Assembly: GCF_031119625.1 (NCBI RefSeq)
Contig: NZ_JAVHZV010000007.1
Location: 293,275-357,274, forward strand
DNA length: 64,000 nt
Direction: 5' to 3'
From: Pseudomonas sp. G34
GTDB lineage: Bacteria; Pseudomonadota; Gammaproteobacteria; Pseudomonadales; Pseudomonadaceae
Below are positions 8,376 through 17,442 of this stretch, one piece after another. The notes beneath the pieces were generated by a model. It was not told where the DNA came from, did no database searches, and saw only the letters and a program-made list of their open reading frames with translations. The stretch's first letter is position 1; every line of letters begins with the position of its first letter. The position numbers were made by a program, and so were the translations under genes.

Positions 8376-9161
8376 ATGCGCCGCGACCCCATCGTGCTGT
8401 TCGACAACGGCACCCACCGCTGCATGATGTTCGATGACCTGGTCAGCGGCGAGGGCGTGCAGTCCAACCAGTTCCTGATCATCGACCATGACCAGTACCT
8501 GCTGCTCGACCCGGGTGGCGACCTGACCTACGTGCCGCTGAGCATGGAGCTGTCCAAGCACATTCCGCTGCAGGAGCTGACCTACATCTTCGCCTCGCAC
8601 CAGGACCCGGACATCATCGCCTCGCTCGACAAGTGGCTGCTGCACACCAGGGCGCAGGTCATCTGCTCCAAGCTGTGGGCGCGCTTTCTGCCACACCTGA
8701 CGGCCAACTACCTGGCGCTGAGCCGCGGCATCAACACCTTCGACCGCATCATTGCCCTGCCCGACCGCGGCCAGTCCTTCGCCCTCGGGCGCTGCACGCT
8801 CAAGGCGGTGCCGGCGCACTTCCTGCACTCGGTGGGCAACTTCCAGCTCTATGACCCGCTGAGCAAGATCCTCTTCTCCGGCGACATGGGCGCCTCGATG
8901 CTCGATGACAGTGGCCCGGTGGCGGATTTCGCCGCCCATGTGCCGAGCATGCTCGGCTTTCACCGCCGCTACATGGCCAGCAACAAGGCCTGCCGCCTGT
9001 GGGCCGCCATGGTGCGCGGCATGGACGTGGAGAGGATCGTGCCGCAACACGGTCGGCCGTTCATGGGGCGCGAGATGATCAGCGCCTTTTTGTACTGGAT
9101 CGAGAACCTGGAATGCGGGCTCGACCTGCTCGGCCCCGAGGACTATCAGCTGCCCCGTTAG
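8376..9161 (+). CDS. ODP-type (oxygen-binding di-iron) metallo-beta-lactamase fold protein
   Basis: A 261-residue stand-alone metallo-beta-lactamase fold protein resembling the di-iron domain of FprA flavodiiron proteins but without the flavodoxin domain. The ligand motif is SHQDPDI (near residues 68-74), with later ligands in VPAHFLHS, LFSGDMGAS and VPQHGRP. ODP family members bind dioxygen at a di-iron site and serve as sensors or redox enzymes. The ATG at 8376 (MRRDP) is preferred over an in-frame TTG at 8355. A phospholipase D-like gene follows 116 bases later on the same strand. Confidence 0.8.
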   Translation: MRRDPIVLFDNGTHRCMMFDDLVSGEGVQSNQFLIIDHDQYLLLDPGGDLTYVPLSMELSKHIPLQELTYIFASHQDPDIIASLDKWLLHTRAQVICSKLWARFLPHLTANYLALSRGINTFDRIIALPDRGQSFALGRCTLKAVPAHFLHSVGNFQLYDPLSKILFSGDMGASMLDDSGPVADFAAHVPSMLGFHRRYMASNKACRLWAAMVRGMDVERIVPQHGRPFMGREMISAFLYWIENLECGLDLLGPEDYQLPR

Positions 9162-9277
9162 CGCCTGCCGTGCGCGGTGCTTTGCAAGCAGCACGCGCCC
9201 GGCTATCGTGGCGCATCCCCCCGCTGCCGCCGAGATGTCATGCGCCGCTTTTCCCATCCCCTGTGTGTGAGCGACTG

Positions 9278-10435
9278 ATGCCCGGTCAGGTCTATCCCTG
9301 GCGCCAGGGCAACCAGTTCACGCTGCTCAACGACGGCCCGGCGTTCTTTCCACGGATGATCGCCTGGATCGACGCCGCCCGGGCAACGATCGAACTGGAG
9401 CAGTACCTGGTGTCCAGCAGCGCCTGCACCGATGCGCTGCTGCGTGCCCTGTGCGAAGCGGCCGAGCGCGGCGTGACGGTGCGTTGCCTGTTCGACGCCT
9501 TCGGCTGCCAGGCGCTGAATGCCGCCGACCGCCAGCGCATGCTCGACGCTGGCGTGCAGCTGCGCTGGTACAACCCGCTGCGCTGGCGGCGCGGTGTACG
9601 CAACCTGTACCGCGACCACCGCAAGCTGCTGGTGGTCGACAGCCAGGTGGCCTTCGTTGGCGGCACCGGCTCGACCGATGACTTCTGGATGCCCGGCGAG
9701 CCCGAGAGCGCCTGGCACGAAGTGATGGTGGAAATCGCTGGCCCGCTGGTGGCCGACTGGCTGCAGCTGTTCGACCGCCAGTGGCAGGCCAACAACTCGC
9801 GCTTCGCCTGGCGCCCGTACCTCACGCCCCATCGCCACCCCTTGCCGCACCTGCCCGCGTCGGGTTCTGGCTGGGGGCGGGTGGCCTACGCCGATGCCCG
9901 CGAGCATCGCGACATCCTGCAATCGCTGATCCGTGCCCTCAACGGCGCCCAGCATCGGGTGTGGCTGGCCACACCGTATTTCCTGCCGACCTGGCGGGTG
10001 CGCCGGGCGCTGCGCAAGGCCGCCGGGCGTGGCGTCGACGTGCGCCTGCTGCTCAGCGGCCGGCATACCGACAACCCGGCGGTGCGCTTTGCCGGGCAGC
10101 GTTACTACCCACGCCTGCTCAAGGGCGGGGTGCGCATCTTCGAGTTCCGCCCGCGCTTTTTGCATCTGAAAATGGTGCTGGTGGATGACTGGACCAGCGT
10201 CGGCTCCTGCAACTTCGACCACTGGAACCTGCGCTTCAACCTCGACGCCAACGTCGAAACCCTGGACGCCGCCTTCACCGCGGCGGTGCAGCAGAGCTTC
10301 GAGCGCGATTTCCCGCAGAGCCGCGAGGTGGATTTGCAGATGTGGCAGGCGCGGCCGTTCTGGACGCGGGTGCGTCAGCGCCTGTGGGGCTGGGCGGATC
10401 GGCTGATCGTCAACCTGCTCGATCGACGCCGCTGA
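9278..10435 (+). CDS. phospholipase D / cardiolipin synthase-like enzyme (ClsB type)
   Basis: A 385-residue protein with two HKD catalytic motifs: HRKLLVVD (His114, Lys116, Asp121) and HLKMVLVD (His296, Lys298, Asp303), each followed by a GS/GT(x)NFDxxN-like block. This is the phospholipase D superfamily; soluble two-HKD bacterial proteins of this length are mostly ClsB-type cardiolipin synthases. No N-terminal membrane segments are visible. The ATG at 9278 follows GAGCGACTG; longer in-frame starts would overlap the upstream gene. The 3' end overlaps the tail of the convergent kinase gene by 26 bases. Confidence 0.82.
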   Translation: MPGQVYPWRQGNQFTLLNDGPAFFPRMIAWIDAARATIELEQYLVSSSACTDALLRALCEAAERGVTVRCLFDAFGCQALNAADRQRMLDAGVQLRWYNPLRWRRGVRNLYRDHRKLLVVDSQVAFVGGTGSTDDFWMPGEPESAWHEVMVEIAGPLVADWLQLFDRQWQANNSRFAWRPYLTPHRHPLPHLPASGSGWGRVAYADAREHRDILQSLIRALNGAQHRVWLATPYFLPTWRVRRALRKAAGRGVDVRLLLSGRHTDNPAVRFAGQRYYPRLLKGGVRIFEFRPRFLHLKMVLVDDWTSVGSCNFDHWNLRFNLDANVETLDAAFTAAVQQSFERDFPQSREVDLQMWQARPFWTRVRQRLWGWADRLIVNLLDRRR

Positions 10436-11723
10436 TCCGGCCCAGTATCCGCAGATACAGGCGCATGGTGGTGCCCACGCCGGGCGCCGTCTGCACCCGT
10501 ATATCGCCGCCGGTGTGGTTGGCGAATTCGCGGGCCTGGGCCAGGCCCAGGCCGGTGCCCTTGCCGGCCTGCTTGGTGGTGAAGAAGGGGGCGAATATCT
10601 TCGCCGCCAGCTCGGCGGGCATGCCCGGCCCGTCGTCGCGGACGCTCAGCACCAGGTAATTGCCGTCGCTCAGCTGCGCGTCGCCGAGCAGGCGCTCCTG
10701 ATGGGTGGCGATCAGCACCTGGCCGCGGCCCAGCATGGCGTCGCGGGCATTGCTGAGCAGGTTGAGTACCACCGCCTGCAGCTGCACCTCGTCGCACATC
10801 ACGCCGACGTCCCGGGCCGCCAGGTCGAAGCTCAGGTTGATGTCGCTGCCCAGGGTGCCGGCCAGCAACTCGCGGGCGGCGTCGAGGCGCTCGCTGATGT
10901 CGATGCACGCCAGCTCGGGGCCGTCCTGGCGCACGTTGGCGAGCAACTGGCGAATCAGCTTGCCGCCTTGCTCCACCGCTTGCAGGCCGGTCTGCGCGAA
11001 GCGCTCCACGTCCGCCGGGCGCCGCGAGCGCAACTGGGCCATCTGCAGGCTGCTGCTGAGCACCTGCAGCAGGTTGTTGACGTCATGGGCGATGCTGGCG
11101 GTCAGCATGCCCAGGGACGATACGCGGCGTGCATGGCGCAGCGACTCCTCGGCTTCGCGATGACGCGCCTGGGCCTGTTCCAGCTCATCGAGCAGCACGG
11201 TGGCATGGCGCTCGCGCTGCAGCTCCAGCAGGCGCAGTTGCAGCAGCGCGGCGGTTTGCCGGGCCAGTGCCTGCAGCGCCTGGCGCTGGTGTTCGGCGAG
11301 GGTTCGTGGCCGGGTGTCGATCACGCAGACGGTGCCCAGCGGATGGCCGGCATCGGTGCGGATCGGCGCACCGGCATAAAACCGAATGTGCGGCTCGCCG
11401 AGCACCAGCGCACTGTGCTGGAAACGCGGGTCCTGCAGGGCATCCTCCACCACCAGCACGTCAGCGGGTTCGAGAATCGCATGGGCGCAAAACGCCAGGT
11501 CGCGGTGGGTCTCGCGCACGTCCAGCCCCACGCAGGCCTTGAACCACTGCCGCTCGCGATCAACCAGGGAGACCAGGGCAATCGGGGTGTCGCACAGGGT
11601 CGTCGCCAGCAGCACCACATCATCGAAGTTCTGCTCGGGCGCCGAATCGAGGATGTCGAGGTGTTCGAGGGAGAGCACGCGCTCTTCTTCGTCGTGCGGC
11701 GCTGGGGCGGGGCGATGGGGCAT
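10410..11723 (-). CDS. GAF-domain sensor histidine kinase
   Basis: About 437 residues: a GAF domain (about 30-165, with the RERQWFKACVGLD and FYAGAPI blocks), a short coiled coil, a HisKA domain with the phospho-acceptor His213 in SIAHDVNNLLQ, and a HATPase_c domain (NLLSNARDAM, DGPGMP, GKGTGLGLA). No membrane segment or receiver domain is present, so it is a soluble orphan kinase. The H-box is the IAHD(F/V)NNLLQ type also found in the LOV kinase at 14698. The start at 11723 is uncertain; an in-frame ATG at 11753 is possible and neither has a strong ribosome site. Confidence 0.82.
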   Translation of the reverse strand: MPHRPAPAPHDEEERVLSLEHLDILDSAPEQNFDDVVLLATTLCDTPIALVSLVDRERQWFKACVGLDVRETHRDLAFCAHAILEPADVLVVEDALQDPRFQHSALVLGEPHIRFYAGAPIRTDAGHPLGTVCVIDTRPRTLAEHQRQALQALARQTAALLQLRLLELQRERHATVLLDELEQAQARHREAEESLRHARRVSSLGMLTASIAHDVNNLLQVLSSSLQMAQLRSRRPADVERFAQTGLQAVEQGGKLIRQLLANVRQDGPELACIDISERLDAARELLAGTLGSDINLSFDLAARDVGVMCDEVQLQAVVLNLLSNARDAMLGRGQVLIATHQERLLGDAQLSDGNYLVLSVRDDGPGMPAELAAKIFAPFFTTKQAGKGTGLGLAQAREFANHTGGDIRVQTAPGVGTTMRLYLRILGRISGVDRAG

Positions 11724-11812
11724 CGGCGAATACCGCAGAAAAAGTGGCGGCATGATGCGCTGTACAGTGTACAACAGGCAAGCAAGTTGTCGGGGGCGTC
11801 AGCTTGTCGGTG

Positions 11813-12700
11813 TTACGTGCTGTTCAGCGACCAGAGCGCCTCTAGCACGTGCTGCGTGGCGCGTTCCAGGTTCTCGCTGCGGTGGGCGATGGCCAGATGG
11901 CGCCACAGCTTGGGGCGCAATGGCCGCATCAGCACGCGGGAGTCTGGCTGGGGCGTTGCGGCTTCGTGGGGCAGCAGGGTCGCTCCGTAGCCGGCCGCTA
12001 CCAGGCTCTTGATCGCGTCGTTGTAATTCAGCTGCATGCGCGGCGTTGGTTGTTTCTCCACGGGCATGAACCATTCGCCGATCAACCTCGACAGGTGAGT
12101 GGTTGGTTCATTGAGGATCAGGGGGCGCTCGGCCAGCCATTGCGGCGTAACGGTTTTCGGGCAATCCCATTGGGCCGGTACAAACGCCATGATCGGGTCG
12201 CGGCGCCACGGCGTGATGCTCATGCCCTTGATACGAGGTTGCGGCATGGCAACCACACCAATTTCCAGCTGGCCTTCGGCCAGGCGCCTGAGGGTTTCCC
12301 GGGAGGTCAGCACGGCGGCCTGCACGTCGATGTCCGGATGGCGCTGGCTTAGCAATGCCAGGGCATCGGGCAGCAGTTGCGTCAGTGCCCCGGTCGAGGC
12401 CCCCAGACGAACCTGCCCGGCGAGGCCCTGCACCTGCCGCTTCACCTCGTTCAGCGCCTGATCGGCCTCGTCTAGCAGTCGCCGCGCACGCTTGATCAGG
12501 GTATGGCCGACTGCCGTGGGCTGCACGTTACCGCGGTTTCGATTGAGCAGAGCGCCGCCTATACGCGCTTCGAGATCGGCGATATGCAGGCTGACGGTCG
12601 GCGGCGCAAGGTTGAGGAGATTGGCCGCCTCGGCGAACGAGCCCAGATCGGCCACGGTAACCAGGGTGCGTAAACGATCCAGGCTGATCTCGCGCATCAT
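11813..12700 (-). CDS. LysR-family regulator
   Basis: A 295-residue regulator with an N-terminal winged helix ([21 protein letters not shown], 5-25) and a LysR substrate-binding domain after about residue 90. It is divergent from the argC-like gene, with a palindrome between them, so it probably controls that gene and itself. A LysR regulator beside a stand-alone arginine-biosynthesis gene is not the usual ArgR arrangement. Confidence 0.9.
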   Translation of the reverse strand: MMREISLDRLRTLVTVADLGSFAEAANLLNLAPPTVSLHIADLEARIGGALLNRNRGNVQPTAVGHTLIKRARRLLDEADQALNEVKRQVQGLAGQVRLGASTGALTQLLPDALALLSQRHPDIDVQAAVLTSRETLRRLAEGQLEIGVVAMPQPRIKGMSITPWRRDPIMAFVPAQWDCPKTVTPQWLAERPLILNEPTTHLSRLIGEWFMPVEKQPTPRMQLNYNDAIKSLVAAGYGATLLPHEAATPQPDSRVLMRPLRPKLWRHLAIAHRSENLERATQHVLEALWSLNST

Positions 12701-12719
12701 GCTCTCGCTTCAGATAAAG

Positions 12720-12743
12720 TGAATTTGAGGTTTGCCAAATTCA
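12720..12743. promoter_or_regulatory. candidate LysR operator in the lysR-argC intergenic region
   Basis: TGAATTTG and CAAATTCA form a perfect 8-bp inverted repeat separated by 8 bases. It sits 19 bases upstream of the LysR start and 60 bases upstream of argC, where a divergent LysR site is expected. Confidence 0.5.
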
Positions 12744-12802
12744 ACTACAACAATTTATCCGGCTTCTGGAAGATGGTCACCACCGTTTTCAGGAGTCGCA
12801 CC

Positions 12803-13732
12803 ATGCAACGTCCACGCGTATTTATAGACGGCGATCAGGGCACCACCGGATTGCAGATCCTGCAGCGTCTTGCGGCCTACCGAGACCTGCAGATCGTCAC
12901 GCTGCCTGCCGAGCACCGCAAGGATCGACAGCGCCGCGCCGCAGCCATCAATGAGTGTGACTACGCCATTCTGTGTCTGCCCGACACGGCGGCGCGCGAG
13001 GCGGTGGCGGCCATCTACAACCCTGCGGTGCGAGTCATCGATGCCAGTTCGGCGCATCGTACCGAGTCCGATTGGATTTACGGCTTCGCCGAAATGGATG
13101 ACCAGCAGGCTGCCCGAATTGCCAAGGCGAAGCAGGTCAGTAATCCGGGCTGCTATCCGACCGGCGCGATTGGCCTGCTCAGGCCATTGCTGCGAGCCGG
13201 CTTGCTGGCGGCTGACTTTCCCGCGGTGATTCACGCCGTGTCCGGCTACTCCGGCAAGGGGCGCGCGGGCATCGAGGAGTACGAGGGCGAGCAGGCAGCG
13301 CCAGCGCCGGCCCTGCAGGTCTATGGTCTCGGGCTGGCGCACAAGCATGTGCCGGAAATACAGTTGCACAGCGGCCTGAGCGAGCGGCCGTTTTTCGTGC
13401 CGGCCTATGGTGCCTTTCGGCAGGGCATCGTGCTCAGCATCGGCGTGCACCGGCGGTTCATCGGCGAGGGTGCTCAAACCGGGCAATTGCACGAATGCCT
13501 GGCCCAGCATTACCGGGGCTCGAGGTACGTTGAGGTGATGCCCATGGCCGAAGCGCGGGTGCTGGGCCATCTGGACCCACGGCAACTGAACGGCACAGAC
13601 AGGTTGCGCCTGGCGGTGTTCGACCATCCCGATTCCGGCCAGGTCCTGCTCACCGCGGTATTCGACAACCTCGGCAAGGGTGCCGCCGGTGCGGCGGTGC
13701 AGAATCTTGAACTGATGATCGCGGGTAGCTGA
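12803..13732 (+). CDS. argC: N-acetyl-gamma-glutamyl-phosphate reductase, short (type 2) form
   Basis: ArgC reduces N-acetyl-glutamyl phosphate to the semialdehyde in arginine synthesis. This 309-residue version belongs to the shorter type 2 branch (the longer form has about 345). It shows the NADP-binding start ([11 protein letters not shown]), DASSAHR, and the active-site Cys117 in [21 protein letters not shown] precedes the ATG at 12803; longer in-frame starts lack this. It stands alone with a divergent LysR gene, away from other arg genes, so it may be a second copy with a special role. Confidence 0.88.
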   Translation: MQRPRVFIDGDQGTTGLQILQRLAAYRDLQIVTLPAEHRKDRQRRAAAINECDYAILCLPDTAAREAVAAIYNPAVRVIDASSAHRTESDWIYGFAEMDDQQAARIAKAKQVSNPGCYPTGAIGLLRPLLRAGLLAADFPAVIHAVSGYSGKGRAGIEEYEGEQAAPAPALQVYGLGLAHKHVPEIQLHSGLSERPFFVPAYGAFRQGIVLSIGVHRRFIGEGAQTGQLHECLAQHYRGSRYVEVMPMAEARVLGHLDPRQLNGTDRLRLAVFDHPDSGQVLLTAVFDNLGKGAAGAAVQNLELMIAGS

Positions 13733-13853
13733 AGAGCTTCGGGCGCATACCGCGCGCCGTAGCAAATGGTTGAACCAGCTTTTTGCCGCTTCGGTCACAA
13801 CCTGCAGATGGCCTACCAAGGCCGCGTACAGCCGTAGCCGATGAGGTAATTGC

Positions 13854-14291
13854 ATGCAGATCTTCGAAGCGTTGCGCGAGAGTCATGACCGTCAGCGGGC
13901 GATCGCCGAGGCGCTGGTCGCCACCACCGGCGATTCCCCCGAGCGGGCGCGTTATTACAGTGAGCTGAAGGACGAGTTGCTGGCCCATGCCCGGGCCGAG
14001 GAGCGCTTCTTCTATTCGCCGTTGATGAAGCATGACGCCGGCGTCGACCTGTCTCGCCATGGTGTGGCCGAGCACCACGAGATGGACGAGTTGCTGGAAA
14101 CCCTGGAAGACACCGACCCGTCCAGCCCGTCGTGGCTCGCCACGGCGCGCAAGCTCAAGGACAAGATCTTCCACCACCTGGAAGACGAGGAGCACACCTT
14201 CTTCCAGCAGGCCGGCAAGATGCTGACCGACCAGCAGAAGAGCACGCTGGCCACCCAGTACGTGAAGGACTACCAGGACGCGCTGGCCTGA
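13854..14291 (+). CDS. hemerythrin-like HHE-domain protein
   Basis: A 145-residue four-helix protein. Metal ligands expected for the HHE cation-binding domain are visible: His11 (ESHDRQ), HARAEERFFY (about 43-52), GVAEHHEMDEL (about 69-79) and HHLEDEEHTFF (about 105-115). Such proteins bind a di-iron centre and take part in oxygen, nitric oxide or iron handling. The length is typical. The gene lies between argC and the LOV kinase with its own upstream region, and no partner is obvious. Confidence 0.87.
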   Translation: MQIFEALRESHDRQRAIAEALVATTGDSPERARYYSELKDELLAHARAEERFFYSPLMKHDAGVDLSRHGVAEHHEMDELLETLEDTDPSSPSWLATARKLKDKIFHHLEDEEHTFFQQAGKMLTDQQKSTLATQYVKDYQDALA

Positions 14292-14697
14292 ACGGCGCTC
14301 CTAGAAACGTTGGTCGCCAAGCTGTTCGCGCACCCGCGGCGAGGGGCCATTGCCCTCGCTCGGCGTTGGCCGTGGCCGGCTGCTCGATGCTCATGATGGC
14401 CAGGTTGAGGCAACCGGCGACCATTGCCGTGGCGTCGGCCAGCGGCCTGTAGAAGCAGGCCCAACAAGTGCCCTGCGTATCGCCACCTGGTTGCGGCACC
14501 CGCCGCAAATTCTCGTCATCCAAAGGCTCGCCGCGCAGCGCCGCAGATCGGCGACTGCAGGGCTTTGCCCTGGAAAACCGGGCGCTTGCGTAGTTGTACA
14601 GCCTGCATTCGTTGTAGAACTTCTCGCCGCCTCGCTGCTCGAATTCAGTACAGGGGCCAGTTCTACCGGCCCCGCCAGCAGCTCTATAGGTGAGCCG
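14292..14697. other. 406-base intergenic region before the LOV kinase
   Basis: No gene with a convincing start and composition is seen on either strand. A minus-strand frame with a plausible first 50 residues (starting at 14523) runs into the hemerythrin gene and has no family signature. The region presumably carries the kinase promoter; AGGTGA near 14689 is its ribosome site. Confidence 0.4.
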
Positions 14698-16302
14698 ATG
14701 CCAACAGGTGGCAAGCAGGATTTTCGAGTCGACAACGCCTCGTCAGGCGATATCTCGGGTTCGGGCAAGAACATCTTCTTCGCGGCGGTGGAAACCACCC
14801 GCATGCCGATGATCGTGACCGACCCCGGCCGTGACGACAACCCGATCATCTTCGCCAACAACGCCTTTCTGGAGATGACCGGCTACGACCCCGAGGAGAT
14901 AGTCGGCAAGAACTGCCGCTTTCTGCAGGGCCCGGAAACCGATCGCTCGGTAGTGGCGCAGATACGCGAGGCGATTGCCGCGCGCCGGGAAATATCGGTC
15001 GAGCTGATCAACTACCGCAAGGACGGCTCGACCTTCTGGAATGCGCTGTTCATTTCGCCGGTGTACAACGATGCGGGCGAGCTGATCTATTTTTTTGCCT
15101 CGCAGCTGGACATCAGCCGTCGCCGCGATGCCGAAGAAGGCCTGCGCCAGGCGCAGAAGATGGAGGCGCTGGGCCAGTTGACCGGGGGCATCGCCCACGA
15201 CTTCAACAACCTGCTGCAGGTGATGATCGGCTACCTGGAAGTGCTCGAACGCACGGCCAGCAAGCCCGAATACGATCATCAGCGCATCCTGCGCTGCGTG
15301 AACAATGCTCGCAACGCCGCCGACCGCGCCGCCACCCTGACCCAGCAGCTGCTGGCGTTCTCGCGCAAGCAGAAACTCGAAGGTCGGGTGCTCAACCTCA
15401 ACGGCATGGTCAGTGGCTTCCAGGAACTGGGCGAACGCACCCTGGGCCATGCGAACCTGCACCTGACCTTGGACAAGGCCCTGTGGAACTGTCGCATCGA
15501 TCCGACCCAGGCGGAGGTGGCGTTTCTCAATATCCTCATCAACGCCCGTGATGCGCTGGAAGGGCGCGAGCAGCCTCTGGTGCACATCGAAACCAAGAAT
15601 GTGACGGTGGATGAACTGGGCAGCATGTCCTACGACGGGCTGATGCCCGGGCGCTACGTCAGCGTGGCCATCACCGACAACGGCATCGGCATGCCGGAGA
15701 GCGTGAGCAGCCGTGTGATGGATCCGTTCTTCACCACCAAGGAAGAAGGCAAGGGCTCGGGGCTCGGGCTGTCGATGGTCTACGGCTTCGTCAAGCAATC
15801 GGGCGGCGCGGTGCGCATCTATTCCGAAGAGGGTGTCGGCACCACGCTGCGCCTGTACTTCCCGGCCGATGACAGCCAGGTGATTCACAGCCCGGCGCAG
15901 GAGCGCACCCGGGAACGTAACGGCACCGAACGGGTGCTGGTGGTCGAGGATCGCCCCGACGTGGCCGACCTGGCGCGCATGGTGCTGGAGGACTACGGCT
16001 ACGTGGCGGAGATCGCCCTGAACGGCAGGGATGCACTGCAGCGCCTGGAGCGGGCCGACTACGACCTGCTGTTCACCGACCTGATCATGCCGGGGGGCAT
16101 GAACGGTGTGATGCTGGCGCGCGAGGCACGGCGTCGCAAGCCGGATCTCAAGGTGTTGCTCACCACCGGCTATGCGGAGACCTCGCTGGAGCGCACCGAC
16201 GCCGGGGGCAGCGAGTTCGACGTGATTTCCAAGCCCTATGTGCCTCATGAGCTGGCGCGCAAGGTGCGCCAGGTGATCGACGGGCCGACCGGCGTAGGGT
16301 GA
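14698..16302 (+). CDS. blue-light LOV hybrid histidine kinase
   Basis: A soluble 534-residue photoreceptor kinase, the same length I recall for P. syringae LOV-HK (PSPTO_2896). Order: LOV (PAS) domain at about 25-140 with the flavin-adduct Cys73 in [13 protein letters not shown], HisKA with His167 in [12 protein letters not shown], HATPase_c ([27 protein letters not shown]), and a C-terminal receiver domain with the phospho-acceptor Asp in [11 protein letters not shown]. Light should form an FMN-cysteine adduct and change kinase activity. The start at 14698 follows AGGTGA. No separate output gene adjoins it. Confidence 0.93.
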   Translation: MPTGGKQDFRVDNASSGDISGSGKNIFFAAVETTRMPMIVTDPGRDDNPIIFANNAFLEMTGYDPEEIVGKNCRFLQGPETDRSVVAQIREAIAARREISVELINYRKDGSTFWNALFISPVYNDAGELIYFFASQLDISRRRDAEEGLRQAQKMEALGQLTGGIAHDFNNLLQVMIGYLEVLERTASKPEYDHQRILRCVNNARNAADRAATLTQQLLAFSRKQKLEGRVLNLNGMVSGFQELGERTLGHANLHLTLDKALWNCRIDPTQAEVAFLNILINARDALEGREQPLVHIETKNVTVDELGSMSYDGLMPGRYVSVAITDNGIGMPESVSSRVMDPFFTTKEEGKGSGLGLSMVYGFVKQSGGAVRIYSEEGVGTTLRLYFPADDSQVIHSPAQERTRERNGTERVLVVEDRPDVADLARMVLEDYGYVAEIALNGRDALQRLERADYDLLFTDLIMPGGMNGVMLAREARRRKPDLKVLLTTGYAETSLERTDAGGSEFDVISKPYVPHELARKVRQVIDGPTGVG

Positions 16303-16392
16303 GGCCTGCCGCCGCGCGCGCCGGCACAGCGCGTTGCGGCACGATCCTGACCACCCGGACGAGTGGTCGGCAGACTATACGAACTGTTCTGC

Positions 16393-16692
16393 ATGTATCC
16401 GCCTCACAACCTTATGGACAAATACATCAGCAGATTCACGACGGAAACCGGCTGCCGGCTTGACCTGGAACGAGGCCCCACCGGCATATGCTTCAAGGCG
16501 ATGTCCAGTGAGGGGCAATGCCTGGGGCAACGGCTCTTGAGCACGTCGCAATTGGGCAACGGCGCCCTGGTGCATGCGGTGATGATGGACTTCATTGCCC
16601 AGGTCAGGCGCCGGTTGGAGCTCGACGGCCAGACCGTGTCGAGGCCGACCAACTCGTTGCACGGAGACCCGGGCAGCACACCCGGCGTTTGA
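16393..16692 (+). CDS. small conserved protein, DUF3509-like
   Basis: About 99 residues, no membrane segment. The central GQCLGQRLLSTSQL and following VMMDFIAQVRRRLEL resemble the small Pseudomonas DUF3509 proteins (about 90-110 residues, function unknown) as I remember them. The start is uncertain: ATG at 16393, or at 16414 (MDKYISRF), and neither has a clear ribosome site. It lies between the LOV kinase and a thioesterase gene. Confidence 0.6.
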   Translation: MYPPHNLMDKYISRFTTETGCRLDLERGPTGICFKAMSSEGQCLGQRLLSTSQLGNGALVHAVMMDFIAQVRRRLELDGQTVSRPTNSLHGDPGSTPGV

Positions 16693-16815
16693 GCCCTTGG
16701 CCTGGCCAGGGGCGTATTGCATAAATCTCCTCGCAAACGGCTGTTTTGCAGCTACCTGTGCGCAAGATGCGCTGTATAAAGTGGAGCCCCCTCGCCGGTA
16801 CAGGCCGTTCGCTCC

Positions 16816-17355
16816 ATGAATCTCTGGTTTCGTCTTTTCCTGATGCTCCTGCGCCGTCCCTGGCGCCGGCCGGTGGCGGCCTTCGACACCACAGTGGTGC
16901 GCATGCGCGTGTGGCCGCTGGATCTGGACTTCAACCGGCACGTCACCAACGGTCGTTACTTCACCCTTGCCGATGTCGGCCGTATGGATTACGTGCTGCG
17001 CAGCGGCGCGTTCCGGGTGGCGTTGCGCCACAAGGCATTGCCCATCGTCGGCGATGTCTGGGGCAAGTTTCGCCGCGAGCTGAAGCTGTTCGAAACCTTC
17101 GAAATCCATACCCGCATGCTGGGGTGGGATGAGAAATGGAGTTTCGTCGAACACCGCTTCGTCAAGGAGGGACGCGTGGTGGGGGTGGTGATCATGCGTG
17201 GGCTGTTTCGCGGGCGCACAGGCAATGTGGCGCCGGGAGAGTTCGCCCTGGAGCTGGGCTTGCCGGAGCAATCGCCGTCGCTGCCAGACTGGCTGACTCA
17301 ATGGTCCGCCAGCTGCGACGGGCTGAGCAGCCAGTTGCGCGACGCAGAGCAGTAA
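16816..17355 (+). CDS. hotdog-fold thioesterase, THEM6 / 4-hydroxybenzoyl-CoA thioesterase type
   Basis: A 179-residue protein with a hydrophobic, basic N-terminus (1-24) that may bind the membrane, followed by a hotdog domain. The motif DLDFNRHVTNGRYFTLADVGR (about 36-56) contains the catalytic-type Asp and the NG(R)Y turn of the 4HBT branch. It probably hydrolyses an acyl-CoA; the substrate is unknown. It stands alone. Confidence 0.8.
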   Translation: MNLWFRLFLMLLRRPWRRPVAAFDTTVVRMRVWPLDLDFNRHVTNGRYFTLADVGRMDYVLRSGAFRVALRHKALPIVGDVWGKFRRELKLFETFEIHTRMLGWDEKWSFVEHRFVKEGRVVGVVIMRGLFRGRTGNVAPGEFALELGLPEQSPSLPDWLTQWSASCDGLSSQLRDAEQ

Positions 17356-17442
17356 GCCTCAGCGCTGCGCCCGGCAATGCCTGACGTAGCGCTGACGATT
17401 CAGTTGCCGCTGCGGTTCAGGCGCACGGCTGTGCGCCATTGA

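Noticed and set aside
14155..14523. Minus-strand frame starting with [14 protein letters not shown] in the region before the LOV kinase
   Set aside because: The first 50 residues look plausible, but it continues antisense through the hemerythrin gene and shows no family signature.
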